The notes below the pieces were generated by a model. The model saw only the letters and a program-made list of their open reading frames with translations, did not search any database and was not told where the DNA came from. 33,016 bases of DNA from Leeuwenhoekiella polynyae (GTDB taxonomy: Bacteria > Bacteroidota > Bacteroidia > Flavobacteriales > Flavobacteriaceae), in contig NZ_QOVK01000035.1 of the NCBI RefSeq assembly GCF_004104075.1, positions 1 to 33,016 of the forward strand, read 5' to 3'. The position numbers and the translations under genes were made by a program. The first letter of the stretch is position 1. Each line of letters begins with the position of its first letter. Shown here piece after piece: positions 27,401-33,016 of the stretch.

Positions 27401-27445
27401 TAAATGGCTCAAATATCGAGCTAAATTAATTTGCGAATGTGTCAT
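24422..27445 (-). CDS. SusC/RagA-family TonB-dependent transporter of the GH28 locus
   Basis: A 1007-residue outer-membrane receptor, counted from the first ATG at 27445. The frame stays open back to a TTG at 27508, but that TTG overlaps a promoter-like TACTTTGC and would put 21 extra residues before the signal peptide. Residues about 1-29 are the signal (LILLLPFIGFSQ), followed by the carboxypeptidase-like domain (KQISGTVVDNQGMPIVGATV), the SusC signature VVVIGYGTQKREEVTTAI, the plug with VSLRGVSTLQGNTQPLILING, and the beta barrel ending in TFTLGLNVNF. It is the first gene of a two-gene operon with the SusD gene. With the GH28 enzyme and LacI-type regulator it forms a small utilization locus. 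Confidence 0.94.
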   Translation of the reverse strand: MTHSQINLARYLSHLRLLILLLPFIGFSQKQISGTVVDNQGMPIVGATVVEKGTSNGTTTDFDGNFDLEIAQDNSIVKISYVGFITKEVAAGSSSVLNITLETDTQSLEEVVVIGYGTQKREEVTTAIATVKSEDFNPGLVQDAGDLIKGKVAGLSISNGSGDPSATSNVSLRGVSTLQGNTQPLILINGLPGSLNSVAPNDIESIDVLKDASASAIYGTRGANGVILITTKSGKVNTKPTLSYSHYVSSSQFVRKADFLDAGDVRRLRADGIDLPQYNDLGYETDWLDEITRTAVTQNHNLTFSGGGDYSTYSVNANYMDQQGVFKKSFNEEFRIGADLTHSMYDGVLKFTASFLAGSQDIGALGDGASFDSRIYRQALIRNPTDRIYNDEGDYVQDGTVLQYVNPVSMIDLTDGDIQNDWVRLNGNITLEPVKGWVNNLFVGSNRNTNLRGFYEAKEYLGYNGDSRNGFASRYTAKSKTDLLEFTSKYSKTYDDHSFSVLGGYSYQYNVNESFYATNRDFPTNAFGYNNLGQGQGLQNGLASMGSGKDDNTLIGFFGRVSYSYKSRYNLLASIRREGSSKFGTNNKWGNFPAVSVGWNISREEFMENADFVNNLKLRAGYGETGIIPDASYLSQSLFSYSSRAYLNGEWIRGLTPDLQGGNPNPDLRWEVSREFNFGLDFGFFNNRINGSLDVYHKRTKDLLFDYSVPTPPNLVGVTKANVGEMQNQGFELLLNVNPVNTKDFSWDANITLSHNKNKLVSLSNDLYQIEGNYINYGTLSEPVSQITHRIEVGQPVSQFWGLKSVDVDFYEARDAFGEGNYWTIELPDGSRVPWDNALDTDENRQFLGNGIPAYNIGITNTFKYKSFDLSFVFTGALDFQILNAQRVFYEYPHIPYNVLNSAFDPVYGKDITLSNQIGQKFVSYYIEDGDYLKLNNVTLGYNFNTTNWDIIDALRLYVSGNNLAIITGYTGIDPEINRGSVLTQGTDDRDKYPSTRTFTLGLNVNF

Positions 27446-27497
27446 AACATTAAGTAAGATTTTAACTATTAGATTGATAAACTTTTTATTACTTCTG

Positions 27498-27504
27498 CAA
27501 AGTA
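27498..27504 (-). promoter_or_regulatory. Probable -7 element of the SusC-SusD operon
   Basis: The minus strand reads TACTTTG followed by CAG, a match to TAnnTTTG short by one base. It lies about 53 bases before the preferred ATG at 27445, which is a normal distance. No good -33 TTG at 19-21 bases is seen. Confidence 0.35.
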
Positions 27505-27596
27505 TCAATCCCTATAGTCAATCTTAACCCAGATGTTACCCAATAATTATATTAAATTAACAACATTTTAAAACATAGTTAATCGTGTTTTTCTCT

Positions 27597-27641
27597 AATA
27601 AAAAAAGCCTCACTTTTTTAAAAAGTGAGGCTTTTTTTATT
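27597..27641. terminator. Long palindromic terminator downstream of kbl
   Basis: A 45-base near-perfect palindrome (21 paired bases per arm, 3-base loop) with core GCCTCAC/GTGAGGC flanked by A and T runs. It lies 116 bases after the kbl stop on the minus strand and separates the threonine operon from the SusC operon. Confidence 0.85.
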
Positions 27642-27756
27642 GGCACCGCCAAAAGGTATAATACACCGAGGCTTGCCGCGAAATTGAAAATTTGTTTCTA
27701 AGGAAGCCTCATGGACTTGCCCTGAGCTAGTTTATTAGAAATTTTAGTTTATTCTA

Positions 27757-28944
27757 TTAGATCACACCAAGCGCTTTACCTACTTTAGTAAAAGCAGCAA
27801 CTGCTTTTGTTATGTGTGCATCATCATGACCTGCAGAAAGCTGTACGCGAATACGCGCCTTTTCTTTAGGCACTACCGGATAGAAAAATGCGATTACATA
27901 AATCCCTTCATCTAAAAGTTTAGCTGCAAATTCTTGAGCCAATTTTGCATCGTATAACATTATTGGAACAATAGGATGTTCACCGGGTATGATGTCAAAC
28001 CCAGCTTCTACCATTTCATTTCTAAAACGTTTCGCATTGTTTTGCACCTTAGTTATTAAGTCTCCTGATTCACGCAACATATCAATCGCTTTGATAGAAG
28101 CTCCGGCAATTGCAGGCGCTAATGTGTTTGAGAATAAATAAGGTCTTGATTTTTGACGTAGCATATCTACGATTTCTTTACGAGCAGCTGTAAAACCACC
28201 AGAAGCTCCACCTAAGGCTTTACCGTAAGTACCCGTAATGATATCAATGCGCCCCATTACGTTATTATACTCATGCGTTCCTTTACCATTCTCACCTATA
28301 AAACCAGTCGCGTGACAATCATCTACCATTACCATTGCATTGTATTTTTCAGCAAGATCACAGATTTTATCAAGTTGGGCGATAGTACCATCCATAGAAA
28401 AAACTCCGTCGGTAACAATCAATTTACGTCGCGCCCCGGAAGCCTTTTTCAATTCCTCCTCTAGTGCTTCCATATCGTTGTTTTTATAACGGTAGCGTGC
28501 GGCTTTACACAACCGGATACCGTCTATGATACTGGCGTGATTCAATTCATCTGAAATGATTGCATCTTCTTTAGTCAAAATTGGCTCAAAAACACCACCA
28601 TTAGCATCAAAAGCTGCAGCATATAAAATACAGTCTTCCATCCCTAAAAACTCAGCTGTTTTACGCTCAAGTTCTTTATGAATATCCTGCGTTCCGCAGA
28701 TAAAACGTACAGAAGACATACCGTAACCATGACTTCTTATGGTATCTATACTTGCTTCTATAATATCTGGATGAGAAGAAAGTCCTAAGTAATTGTTTGC
28801 ACAAAAATTGAGTACTTCACTTCCTTTCTCAGTATTTATTTCGGCTTTTTGAGGTGTGGTTATAATGCGCTCTTCTTTATATAGACCGGCCTCTTTTATC
28901 TCTTCTAATTCTTTTTGTATACTTTTTCTAACTGATGTAAACAT
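27757..28944 (-). CDS. kbl: Glycine C-acetyltransferase (2-amino-3-ketobutyrate CoA ligase)
   Basis: A 395-residue fold-type I PLP enzyme, close to the usual length of KBL (about 398). It splits 2-amino-3-ketobutyrate with CoA into glycine and acetyl-CoA. Landmarks are His136 ([12 protein letters not shown]), Asp209-Cys-His211 ([10 protein letters not shown]) and the Schiff-base Lys242 in [14 protein letters not shown]. It is cytoplasmic. The threonine dehydrogenase gene lies 10 bases upstream in the same operon, and that gene makes the substrate, which settles the assignment against BioF or other alpha-oxoamine synthases. It is a distant relative of the acyltransferase at 12406-13665. Confidence 0.95.
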   Translation of the reverse strand: MFTSVRKSIQKELEEIKEAGLYKEERIITTPQKAEINTEKGSEVLNFCANNYLGLSSHPDIIEASIDTIRSHGYGMSSVRFICGTQDIHKELERKTAEFLGMEDCILYAAAFDANGGVFEPILTKEDAIISDELNHASIIDGIRLCKAARYRYKNNDMEALEEELKKASGARRKLIVTDGVFSMDGTIAQLDKICDLAEKYNAMVMVDDCHATGFIGENGKGTHEYNNVMGRIDIITGTYGKALGGASGGFTAARKEIVDMLRQKSRPYLFSNTLAPAIAGASIKAIDMLRESGDLITKVQNNAKRFRNEMVEAGFDIIPGEHPIVPIMLYDAKLAQEFAAKLLDEGIYVIAFFYPVVPKEKARIRVQLSAGHDDAHITKAVAAFTKVGKALGVI

Positions 28945-28954
28945 GAGTCTGTTT

Positions 28955-29908
28955 TTAAGCGTGCATAAACGCGTTAGTTCTTTTTTTTTGATCCAATCTA
29001 TATAACATTTCTTCGGTCATACGTTTTAAATCATATTCTGGCTCCCAACCCCAATCCATACGTGCAGGAGTATCGTCTAATGCAACAGGCCAGCTTTCGG
29101 CTATTTTCTGACGGTTATCTGGATTGTATACTACCGTAAGTTTAGGAATATTTTTACGGATCTCTTCTGCGATCATTTCCGGAGAAAAACTCATTCCCTG
29201 AATATTATAACCTACGCGAGTGATTGCTTTCTTTGGAGCGTCCATCAAACGGATTGTCGCATCAATTGCATCATCCATATAAAGCATAGGCAATTGAGTA
29301 CCTTTTCTCAAATAACATTCAAAATCTTCTCCTTTTATCGCTTTATGAAAAATATCTACCGCGTAATCTGTTGTTCCTCCTCCCGGAAGAGACTGGTAAC
29401 TTATGAGTCCCGGATAACGCAGGCAACGTACATCCATATTATACTTTGCATTGTAATAATTCGCCCACTGCTCACCCGCTACTTTACTAATTCCGTAAAC
29501 GGTTGTTGGATTTAAAGGAAAATCATTTGACGTAATTTGATTACGGGCATCTGCTCCAAAAACGGCAATAGAACTTGGGAAAAATACTTTTCGCACATCG
29601 TTTAATCGCGCTGCTTCTAAAACATTGAAAAAAGTTGAATTATTGAGGTCCCAGGTTTTAAGTGGTTCTAACTCACCTTTTGCAGATAAAACTGCTGCCA
29701 AATGGTAGATTTGAGTAATTTGATGCGTACGAACAATTTCATCTAAAGCTTCGAGATCAGTTGCATCAAGTTTTAAGGTTTCACAATTAAATGTATCTCT
29801 AATGTGCAAATCTGTTGCTACAACAGATTTACTGCCATACTTGTTGATCAACGCCTCTGTTAAAGCGGTTCCTAACTGACCAAAAGCTCCTGTAATCAAT
29901 ATTCTCAT
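28955..29908 (-). CDS. tdh: L-threonine 3-dehydrogenase, SDR (GalE-like) type
   Basis: A 317-residue extended short-chain dehydrogenase. The NAD-binding motif is GAFGQLG (7-13), the acidic residue that selects NAD is in VVATDLH (Asp33), and the catalytic Tyr138-x3-Lys142 is in YGISK, with serines at 112-113 (PSSIAVFG). This family of SDR-type threonine dehydrogenases, known from Flavobacterium and relatives, oxidises L-threonine to 2-amino-3-ketobutyrate and is unrelated to the zinc-dependent E. coli Tdh. The kbl gene follows after 10 bases, so the pair turns threonine into glycine and acetyl-CoA. The start shares a 167-base intergenic region with a divergent Lrp/AsnC regulator. Confidence 0.93.
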   Translation of the reverse strand: MRILITGAFGQLGTALTEALINKYGSKSVVATDLHIRDTFNCETLKLDATDLEALDEIVRTHQITQIYHLAAVLSAKGELEPLKTWDLNNSTFFNVLEAARLNDVRKVFFPSSIAVFGADARNQITSNDFPLNPTTVYGISKVAGEQWANYYNAKYNMDVRCLRYPGLISYQSLPGGGTTDYAVDIFHKAIKGEDFECYLRKGTQLPMLYMDDAIDATIRLMDAPKKAITRVGYNIQGMSFSPEMIAEEIRKNIPKLTVVYNPDNRQKIAESWPVALDDTPARMDWGWEPEYDLKRMTEEMLYRLDQKKRTNAFMHA

Positions 29909-29994
29909 GACTGAAAGTTTTAACAGTATAAAAATATAAAGCAGAAGTGCTCAACCCTTTAATTATCTGTTAAATCAAAAAAATAAAGTATTTT

Positions 29995-30002
29995 TATCTT
30001 TA
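29995..30002 (+). promoter_or_regulatory. Possible -7 box of the Lrp/AsnC gene
   Basis: TATCTTTA differs from TAnnTTTG only at the last base. It lies 73 bases before the regulator ATG, upstream of the palindrome at 30037-30052. Confidence 0.3.
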
Positions 30003-30036
30003 CTAAATCATTTTAAAAGATAAAAACCGCTTTGAG

Positions 30037-30052
30037 TCCTGTCTAGACTGGA
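30037..30052. promoter_or_regulatory. Palindrome between tdh and the Lrp/AsnC gene, candidate operator
   Basis: TCCTGTCTAGACTGGA is a 16-bp palindrome with 7 of 8 paired positions, including a perfect GTCTAGAC core. Lrp/AsnC proteins often bind palindromes of about 15 bp near their own start. It lies 23 bases before the ATG. Confidence 0.45.
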
Positions 30053-30075
30053 GCTATCAGTAAATTTTTCTGAAT

Positions 30076-30537
30076 ATGGAAATACTTGACCAAACCGATT
30101 TAAAGATTTTGAGAATCTTACAAAAAAATGCAAAACTCACCACTAAAGAAATTGCAGACCAGTTGCACTTAACGGCTTCACCGGTTTATGAGCGCGTGCG
30201 TCGCTTAGAAAAGAAAGGTTATATCAAAAATTATGTGGCCATTCTGAACAAGAAAAAACTCAACAGACCGGTAACAGCAATTTGTATGGTTTCACTGCGC
30301 TATCATAATGAGGGTTTTATCGATACGTTTGAACACCAAATCAAAGAATTGATAGAAGTACAAGAATGTTACCATATGGCCGGAAAAGTTGATTTCTTCC
30401 TGAAAATTCACTTAGAAAGTTTAGAAGAGTATCATGAGTTTGTGAGAACCAAACTTTCAAAAATTCAAAATATTGGAGTGTTAGAAAGTTACTTTGTACT
30501 CAAAGAGATTTACAATACCACGACTATCGCCTTTTAA
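30076..30537 (+). CDS. Lrp/AsnC-family transcriptional regulator
   Basis: A 153-residue regulator with an N-terminal winged helix-turn-helix (about 1-60: LDQTDLKILRILQKNAKLTT, then ASPVYERVRRLEKKGYI) and a C-terminal AsnC/RAM ligand-binding domain (about 65-145, with ECYHMAGKVDFFLKIHL). Members bind amino acids and form octamers or similar assemblies. It is divergent from tdh-kbl, so control of threonine catabolism by an amino acid ligand is the natural guess; Lrp regulates tdh-kbl in E. coli, though with a non-homologous tdh. The stop codon directly abuts the stop of the convergent metallophosphoesterase gene. Confidence 0.92.
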   Translation: MEILDQTDLKILRILQKNAKLTTKEIADQLHLTASPVYERVRRLEKKGYIKNYVAILNKKKLNRPVTAICMVSLRYHNEGFIDTFEHQIKELIEVQECYHMAGKVDFFLKIHLESLEEYHEFVRTKLSKIQNIGVLESYFVLKEIYNTTTIAF

Positions 30538-31461
30538 TTACTGAAGTTTAAGTTTTGTGTCTGAAGCTCTTTTATAACCTTCAATTTTTAATTGACGCTC
30601 TGTTATTTCAACTATACTAAAACTGTTGTTTTCTAAGCCTTCATAATCAACCATTCCCAAACGGGTTATGTAATTTATGCCTTCAATGATCGCGGCATCT
30701 TCTTTGTGCACATGCCCGTGCATACAAGCTACTACCCAGCTACTTTCCTGCAGTATCTGCTGAACCGCTTTAAAATTAGTCACGTGAAATTTTGATCCTT
30801 CTTTGTAAAACTCATAAAGTGGATGATGACAAAAAACGACCGTAGGTTTTTCATTTTGAGCTAAATCGTTGCGAAGCCACTTTAATTCTTTTTCAGGAAT
30901 GTTAGCATCTTCCCAATCTGAACCTTCGGCAAAAAAATGGTCTTTCCCATCTGTATCGTAGTTTGCATCCAGTACGATGAAATGAAAGCCACCGGCATCA
31001 AAAGAATAATAGTTTTGTGTGGTCTCCTGACCGGTATTCCTAATATTCTCCAAGAAAGTCTCTTTACGAATGCTATCAACATCGTGATTGCCTAAAGCAT
31101 GATATTTAGCTCCTTCAAATTCTTGAAATACCCCCTCAATAGCCTCTAAATAGCGAAGCGTATCTTCAGGTTTCGCTTCAGGGCCCTGATCTTTAAAGTC
31201 CCCGAGATGAATGAGAAAATCCAGATTTTGAGAATTGAGTACTTGTATTGCTTCCTGCATTTTTGGGATAGAATCCCGGTAAAAACGGGTTCCTGCCACA
31301 TCGCGATCGGCATAGTGTGAATCTGTCATAAAACCAAATCGCACGGGCTTCTCGGTCGTATTTTTACAGCTCAATACTAAATTGGGCATCGTTAAGACCG
31401 TGGTGCCGGTTAATGCAAAAAGTTTGATGGAGTTCCGACGACTTATTGCTTGCTGTTTCAT
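30538..31461 (-). CDS. Exported metallophosphoesterase with Tat-like signal and lipobox
   Basis: A 307-residue calcineurin-like phosphoesterase. The metal-binding motifs are in order: Asp47-x-His49 (MTDSHY), GDFKDQ (Asp88), GNHD (124-127), CHHPLYE and HGHVH. The N terminus has twin arginines (SRRNSIKLF, 7-15), a hydrophobic stretch and then VLSC (Cys32), so it looks like a Tat-exported lipoprotein. The subgroup resembles ADP-ribose/CDP-alcohol pyrophosphatase-like or alkaline-phosphatase-like members, but the substrate cannot be read from the sequence. It converges on the Lrp/AsnC gene with no bases between the stop codons and no hairpin to separate the transcripts. Confidence 0.88.
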   Translation of the reverse strand: MKQQAISRRNSIKLFALTGTTVLTMPNLVLSCKNTTEKPVRFGFMTDSHYADRDVAGTRFYRDSIPKMQEAIQVLNSQNLDFLIHLGDFKDQGPEAKPEDTLRYLEAIEGVFQEFEGAKYHALGNHDVDSIRKETFLENIRNTGQETTQNYYSFDAGGFHFIVLDANYDTDGKDHFFAEGSDWEDANIPEKELKWLRNDLAQNEKPTVVFCHHPLYEFYKEGSKFHVTNFKAVQQILQESSWVVACMHGHVHKEDAAIIEGINYITRLGMVDYEGLENNSFSIVEITERQLKIEGYKRASDTKLKLQ

Positions 31462-31480
31462 AACACTGCAAATTAAAATA

Positions 31481-31493
31481 TTTTAGAAGGAGA
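31481..31493 (+). repeat. Possible fragment (D) of the dispersed intergenic repeat
   Basis: TTTTAGAAGGAGA is identical to 21105-21117 in copy B, and the following bases (ataagcgctcgcatt) loosely follow copy C. It lies just upstream of the metallophosphoesterase gene. This may be a decayed copy or chance. Confidence 0.35.
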
Positions 31494-31673
31494 ATAAGCG
31501 CTCGCATTGTAGTTTAAAGATTTATTAAAGTTCTAAACAGGACTTTTCAAATTTGCTATTTTGAATAAAATCTATTTTAGGACCCGACATTAAAAAAATA
31601 CAGAATAGAAAGCACGATATGGCACACCTAGAGTTTTGCTAAATTTATCGCACCTTTAAAAAAATAAAAAATA

Positions 31674-32273
31674 ATGAGTAAGCAGAAGCCCTATTTGTCT
31701 AAACTTAAAAAATGTTCAGACAAAGAACTGGTTCGCATCGTTACCGTAGAAGTTCACAAATATGAACCAGAAGCTGTACAAGCCGCAGAAGACGAGCTCT
31801 CGCGTAGAAAGATTTCTAAGTTGCAAATGGCAAATCTGGTAAAAGCTGTAGCTCAAGATAATGATGCGGTAAAAGAAATTCAGGATTACGTTAGTAGCTC
31901 AGGAATCCGCTTTACTAATTTTCTCATTGATTTTGTGATTTTTGTATTGTTGGTTTTAACAGCAAGTTTAGCTCTTGATTCGGTATTTGTAACTACAAAC
32001 AATAATCTTTTACAAGCTATAGGTTACGGAATGATTCTCCTGATATTTTTAGCGTACTATGGACTCTCAGAATATTTCTTCCAAAAAACAGCCGGAAAAT
32101 ATGTAACCAAAACAATAGTTGTAACAGAATCAGGCAACAAACCCGACGGAAAAACAATTCTCATCCGCACGTTATGCAGATTAATACCATTTGATAGACT
32201 TTCTTATCTAATTGTGAAAAGAGGATTGCACGATAGATTTTCAAAGACGCGTGTTATAAAAGATCGAGAGTAA
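31674..32273 (+). CDS. RDD-family membrane protein
   Basis: A 199-residue protein with a cytoplasmic helical N-terminal region (1-75) of a kind often found in Bacteroidota RDD proteins (KLKKCSDKELVRIV, EAVQAAEDELSRRKIS). The RDD domain follows: the opening motif GIRFTNFLIDFVIF (77-90), two membrane segments (about 82-105 and 115-138), the TAGKYVTKTIVV turn, and the C-terminal RTLCRLIPFDRLSYL...LHDRFSKTRVI signature. RDD proteins are small inner-membrane proteins, some implicated in ion exchange, and their general function is unsettled. It stands between a divergent phosphoesterase and a GreA-like gene on the same strand, with a copy of the dispersed repeat just after its stop. Confidence 0.88.
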   Translation: MSKQKPYLSKLKKCSDKELVRIVTVEVHKYEPEAVQAAEDELSRRKISKLQMANLVKAVAQDNDAVKEIQDYVSSSGIRFTNFLIDFVIFVLLVLTASLALDSVFVTTNNNLLQAIGYGMILLIFLAYYGLSEYFFQKTAGKYVTKTIVVTESGNKPDGKTILIRTLCRLIPFDRLSYLIVKRGLHDRFSKTRVIKDRE

Positions 32274-32289
32274 CTTTGGGACAACCGCA

Positions 32290-32362
32290 AAGCATTAAAC
32301 TGAAAAATTCATTTTAGAGCGAGATAAGTCTCGAAGCATGCAAATCTCGATTATTAAGTAAA
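32290..32362 (+). repeat. Dispersed intergenic repeat, copy C
   Basis: It aligns with copy B (21081-21154) at about 82 percent identity with one gap. It begins 17 bases after the RDD stop. It keeps a CGAGA..TCTCG hairpin but has lost the second one (CTCGATTATTAAG). Confidence 0.75.
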
Positions 32363-32456
32363 ACTCTCAATAAATTATTCCCCTACTGCGAAAAAAACTG
32401 AACAAGCTATGTTGTTTTAGACTAATTTCGCCCGCCTTAAAAAACAAAATTGCTAC

Positions 32457-32900
32457 ATGCAAAAGAAAGCTCTTATACAAGAATTGCGCATACGTTTAAA
32501 CACTAAACTTGCTCAATTACAGGATACAAAAGCCAGCCTTATTGAATCACGTGAAAGTGATGGTAAAAGTAGTGCCGGTGATAAATATGAAACTGGTGTT
32601 GAAATGATTCAGCAGGAAATGGAACGCACACAGGGTCAAATGGATCAGGTTGAAAAACAGAAAGAGGTTTTAAACCGAATCAGTATGACGCCAAATACAT
32701 TAATAGGAGAAGGTAGTCTGGTACTTACCGATAAAGCCAACTATTTTATAGGAATTCCGTACGGTGAACTCAAGCTGGAAACCGGAAATGTGTATTGTAT
32801 TTCGAGCGCTTCGCCTATTGGTGAATTACTTACAGGCACTCAAACCGGAGAAACCATAAGCTTTAGAGATCAAAAAATAACCGTCACCCAAATCTTATAA
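32457..32900 (+). CDS. GreA/GreB-like transcription factor homolog
   Basis: A 147-residue protein with the two-part Gre layout. Residues about 1-75 are a charged coiled coil whose tip reads SSAGDKYETG; Asp42 and Glu45 align with the acidic tip residues Asp41 and Glu44 that GreA places in the RNA polymerase secondary channel for transcript cleavage. Residues about 80-147 resemble the FKBP-like C-terminal domain, including SPIGELLTGTQTGETISF, which parallels the SP-x-G/A-x-ALxGKKxGD motif of GreA. Homologs in Flavobacteriia are often named 3-oxoacyl-ACP synthase, which this is not, since no ketosynthase fold or Cys-His-His triad fits in 147 residues. It may act on RNA polymerase, but that is inferred. 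Confidence 0.75.
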   Translation: MQKKALIQELRIRLNTKLAQLQDTKASLIESRESDGKSSAGDKYETGVEMIQQEMERTQGQMDQVEKQKEVLNRISMTPNTLIGEGSLVLTDKANYFIGIPYGELKLETGNVYCISSASPIGELLTGTQTGETISFRDQKITVTQIL

Positions 32901-32907
32901 CTAAAAG

Positions 32908-32929
32908 AGGCTGTCTAAAAAGGCAGCCT
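32908..32929 (+). terminator. Terminator of the GreA-like gene
   Basis: A 9-bp stem (AGGCTGTCT/AGGCAGCCT, one G-U pair) with an AAAA loop and a run of seven T. It begins 8 bases after the stop codon. Confidence 0.85.
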
Positions 32930-32971
32930 TTTTTTATAGGATTTATTCTGAATATGTTTTAATTTCATGGA

Positions 32972-33016
32972 ATGAAAGCAAAACCTGTTTGGAAGACCGA
33001 CCATCAGTCTCAGTTG
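32972..33016 (+). CDS. Start of an ORF cut by the window edge (unidentified)
   Basis: An ATG opens a frame of 15 codons, MKAKPVWKTDHQSQL, that runs off the end of the window. The pattern K-P-V-x-K...N/H-Q-x-Q-L loosely recalls the first residues of IS1182-type transposases, but 15 residues are far too few to decide. Confidence 0.3.
   Translation, partial: MKAKPVWKTDHQSQL

Larger units (their letters stand above)
27446..27756. other. Intergenic region between the kbl and SusC genes
   Basis: A 311-base stretch without a gene. From right to left on the minus strand it holds a GC-richer remnant (27660-27730, with GAGGCTT/AAGCCTC arms), a strong palindromic terminator (27597-27641), and the leader and promoter of the SusC gene. 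Confidence 0.7.

Noticed and set aside
8948-27445. The two SusC/SusD pairs as a recent duplication
   Set aside because: The SusC proteins differ in signature (ALGITKDQ against IGYGTQKREE) and the SusD proteins belong to different subtypes, so they are old, separate pairs.
27446-27508. TTG start at 27508 for the SusC-type gene
   Set aside because: It overlaps a promoter-like TACTTTGC, adds 21 residues before a normal signal peptide, and the first ATG at 27445 gives a typical SusC N terminus.
32457-32900. 3-oxoacyl-ACP synthase
   Set aside because: At 147 residues with a coiled coil and Gre-like C-terminal domain it cannot be a ketosynthase.
1-33016. CRISPR arrays, tRNA or rRNA genes, phage or defence modules
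   Set aside because: I saw no regularly spaced direct repeats, no cloverleaf-like genes and no proteins of those systems; the repeats present are dispersed single copies.

Overview
The window looks like a chromosomal segment of a member of Bacteroidota, most likely a marine Flavobacteriaceae. The DNA is AT-rich. There are two SusC/SusD outer-membrane uptake pairs, many SPII lipoprotein signals and few Shine-Dalgarno sequences. Several promoters match the Bacteroidota -7 box TAnnTTTG. I read 23 complete genes and one fragment at the right edge. I see no tRNA, rRNA or CRISPR.

Layout. 1-3.9 kb: a GAF-domain protein (minus) and a thioredoxin-like lipoprotein (plus). 3.9-12.0 kb: a minus-strand SusC-SusD pair, then a terminator, then a 1111-residue VCBS/FG-GAP protein with 14 acidic repeats around an ASPIC/UnbV domain. 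12.4-17.0 kb: a PLP acyltransferase and a PLP cysteine-synthase-like enzyme, which I read as the cysteate acyltransferase and cysteate synthase of sulfonolipid (capnine-type) synthesis, followed by an oligopeptidase B-like peptidase. 17.1-19.3 kb: ybaB/ebfC, a DUF6122-like membrane protein and a VOC protein in one operon, converging on a flavin monooxygenase. 19.4-27.5 kb: a small lipoprotein, a LacI-type regulator with a perfect palindrome upstream, a GH28 pectinase and a convergent SusC/SusD pair, together a minimal pectin-type utilization locus. 27.7-30.5 kb: the threonine-to-glycine pathway (SDR-type threonine dehydrogenase plus KBL) with a divergent Lrp/AsnC regulator. 30.5-33.0 kb: a Tat/lipobox metallophosphoesterase, an RDD membrane protein, a GreA-like factor and the first codons of another ORF.

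The signals least explained by gene annotation are two families of dispersed intergenic repeats. One is a 79-bp terminator-bearing element, present twice in opposite orientation (24-102 and 22661-22739, 75/79 identical), each copy downstream of a gene. The other is a roughly 74-bp element found just after plus-strand stop codons (18.25, 21.1 and 32.3 kb); one shortened copy overlaps the last codons and stop of the convergent monooxygenase gene.

I found no clear phage, defence or conjugation system. The most interesting pathway is the sulfonolipid gene pair. Its assignment rests on family resemblance and adjacency, with no database search behind it.
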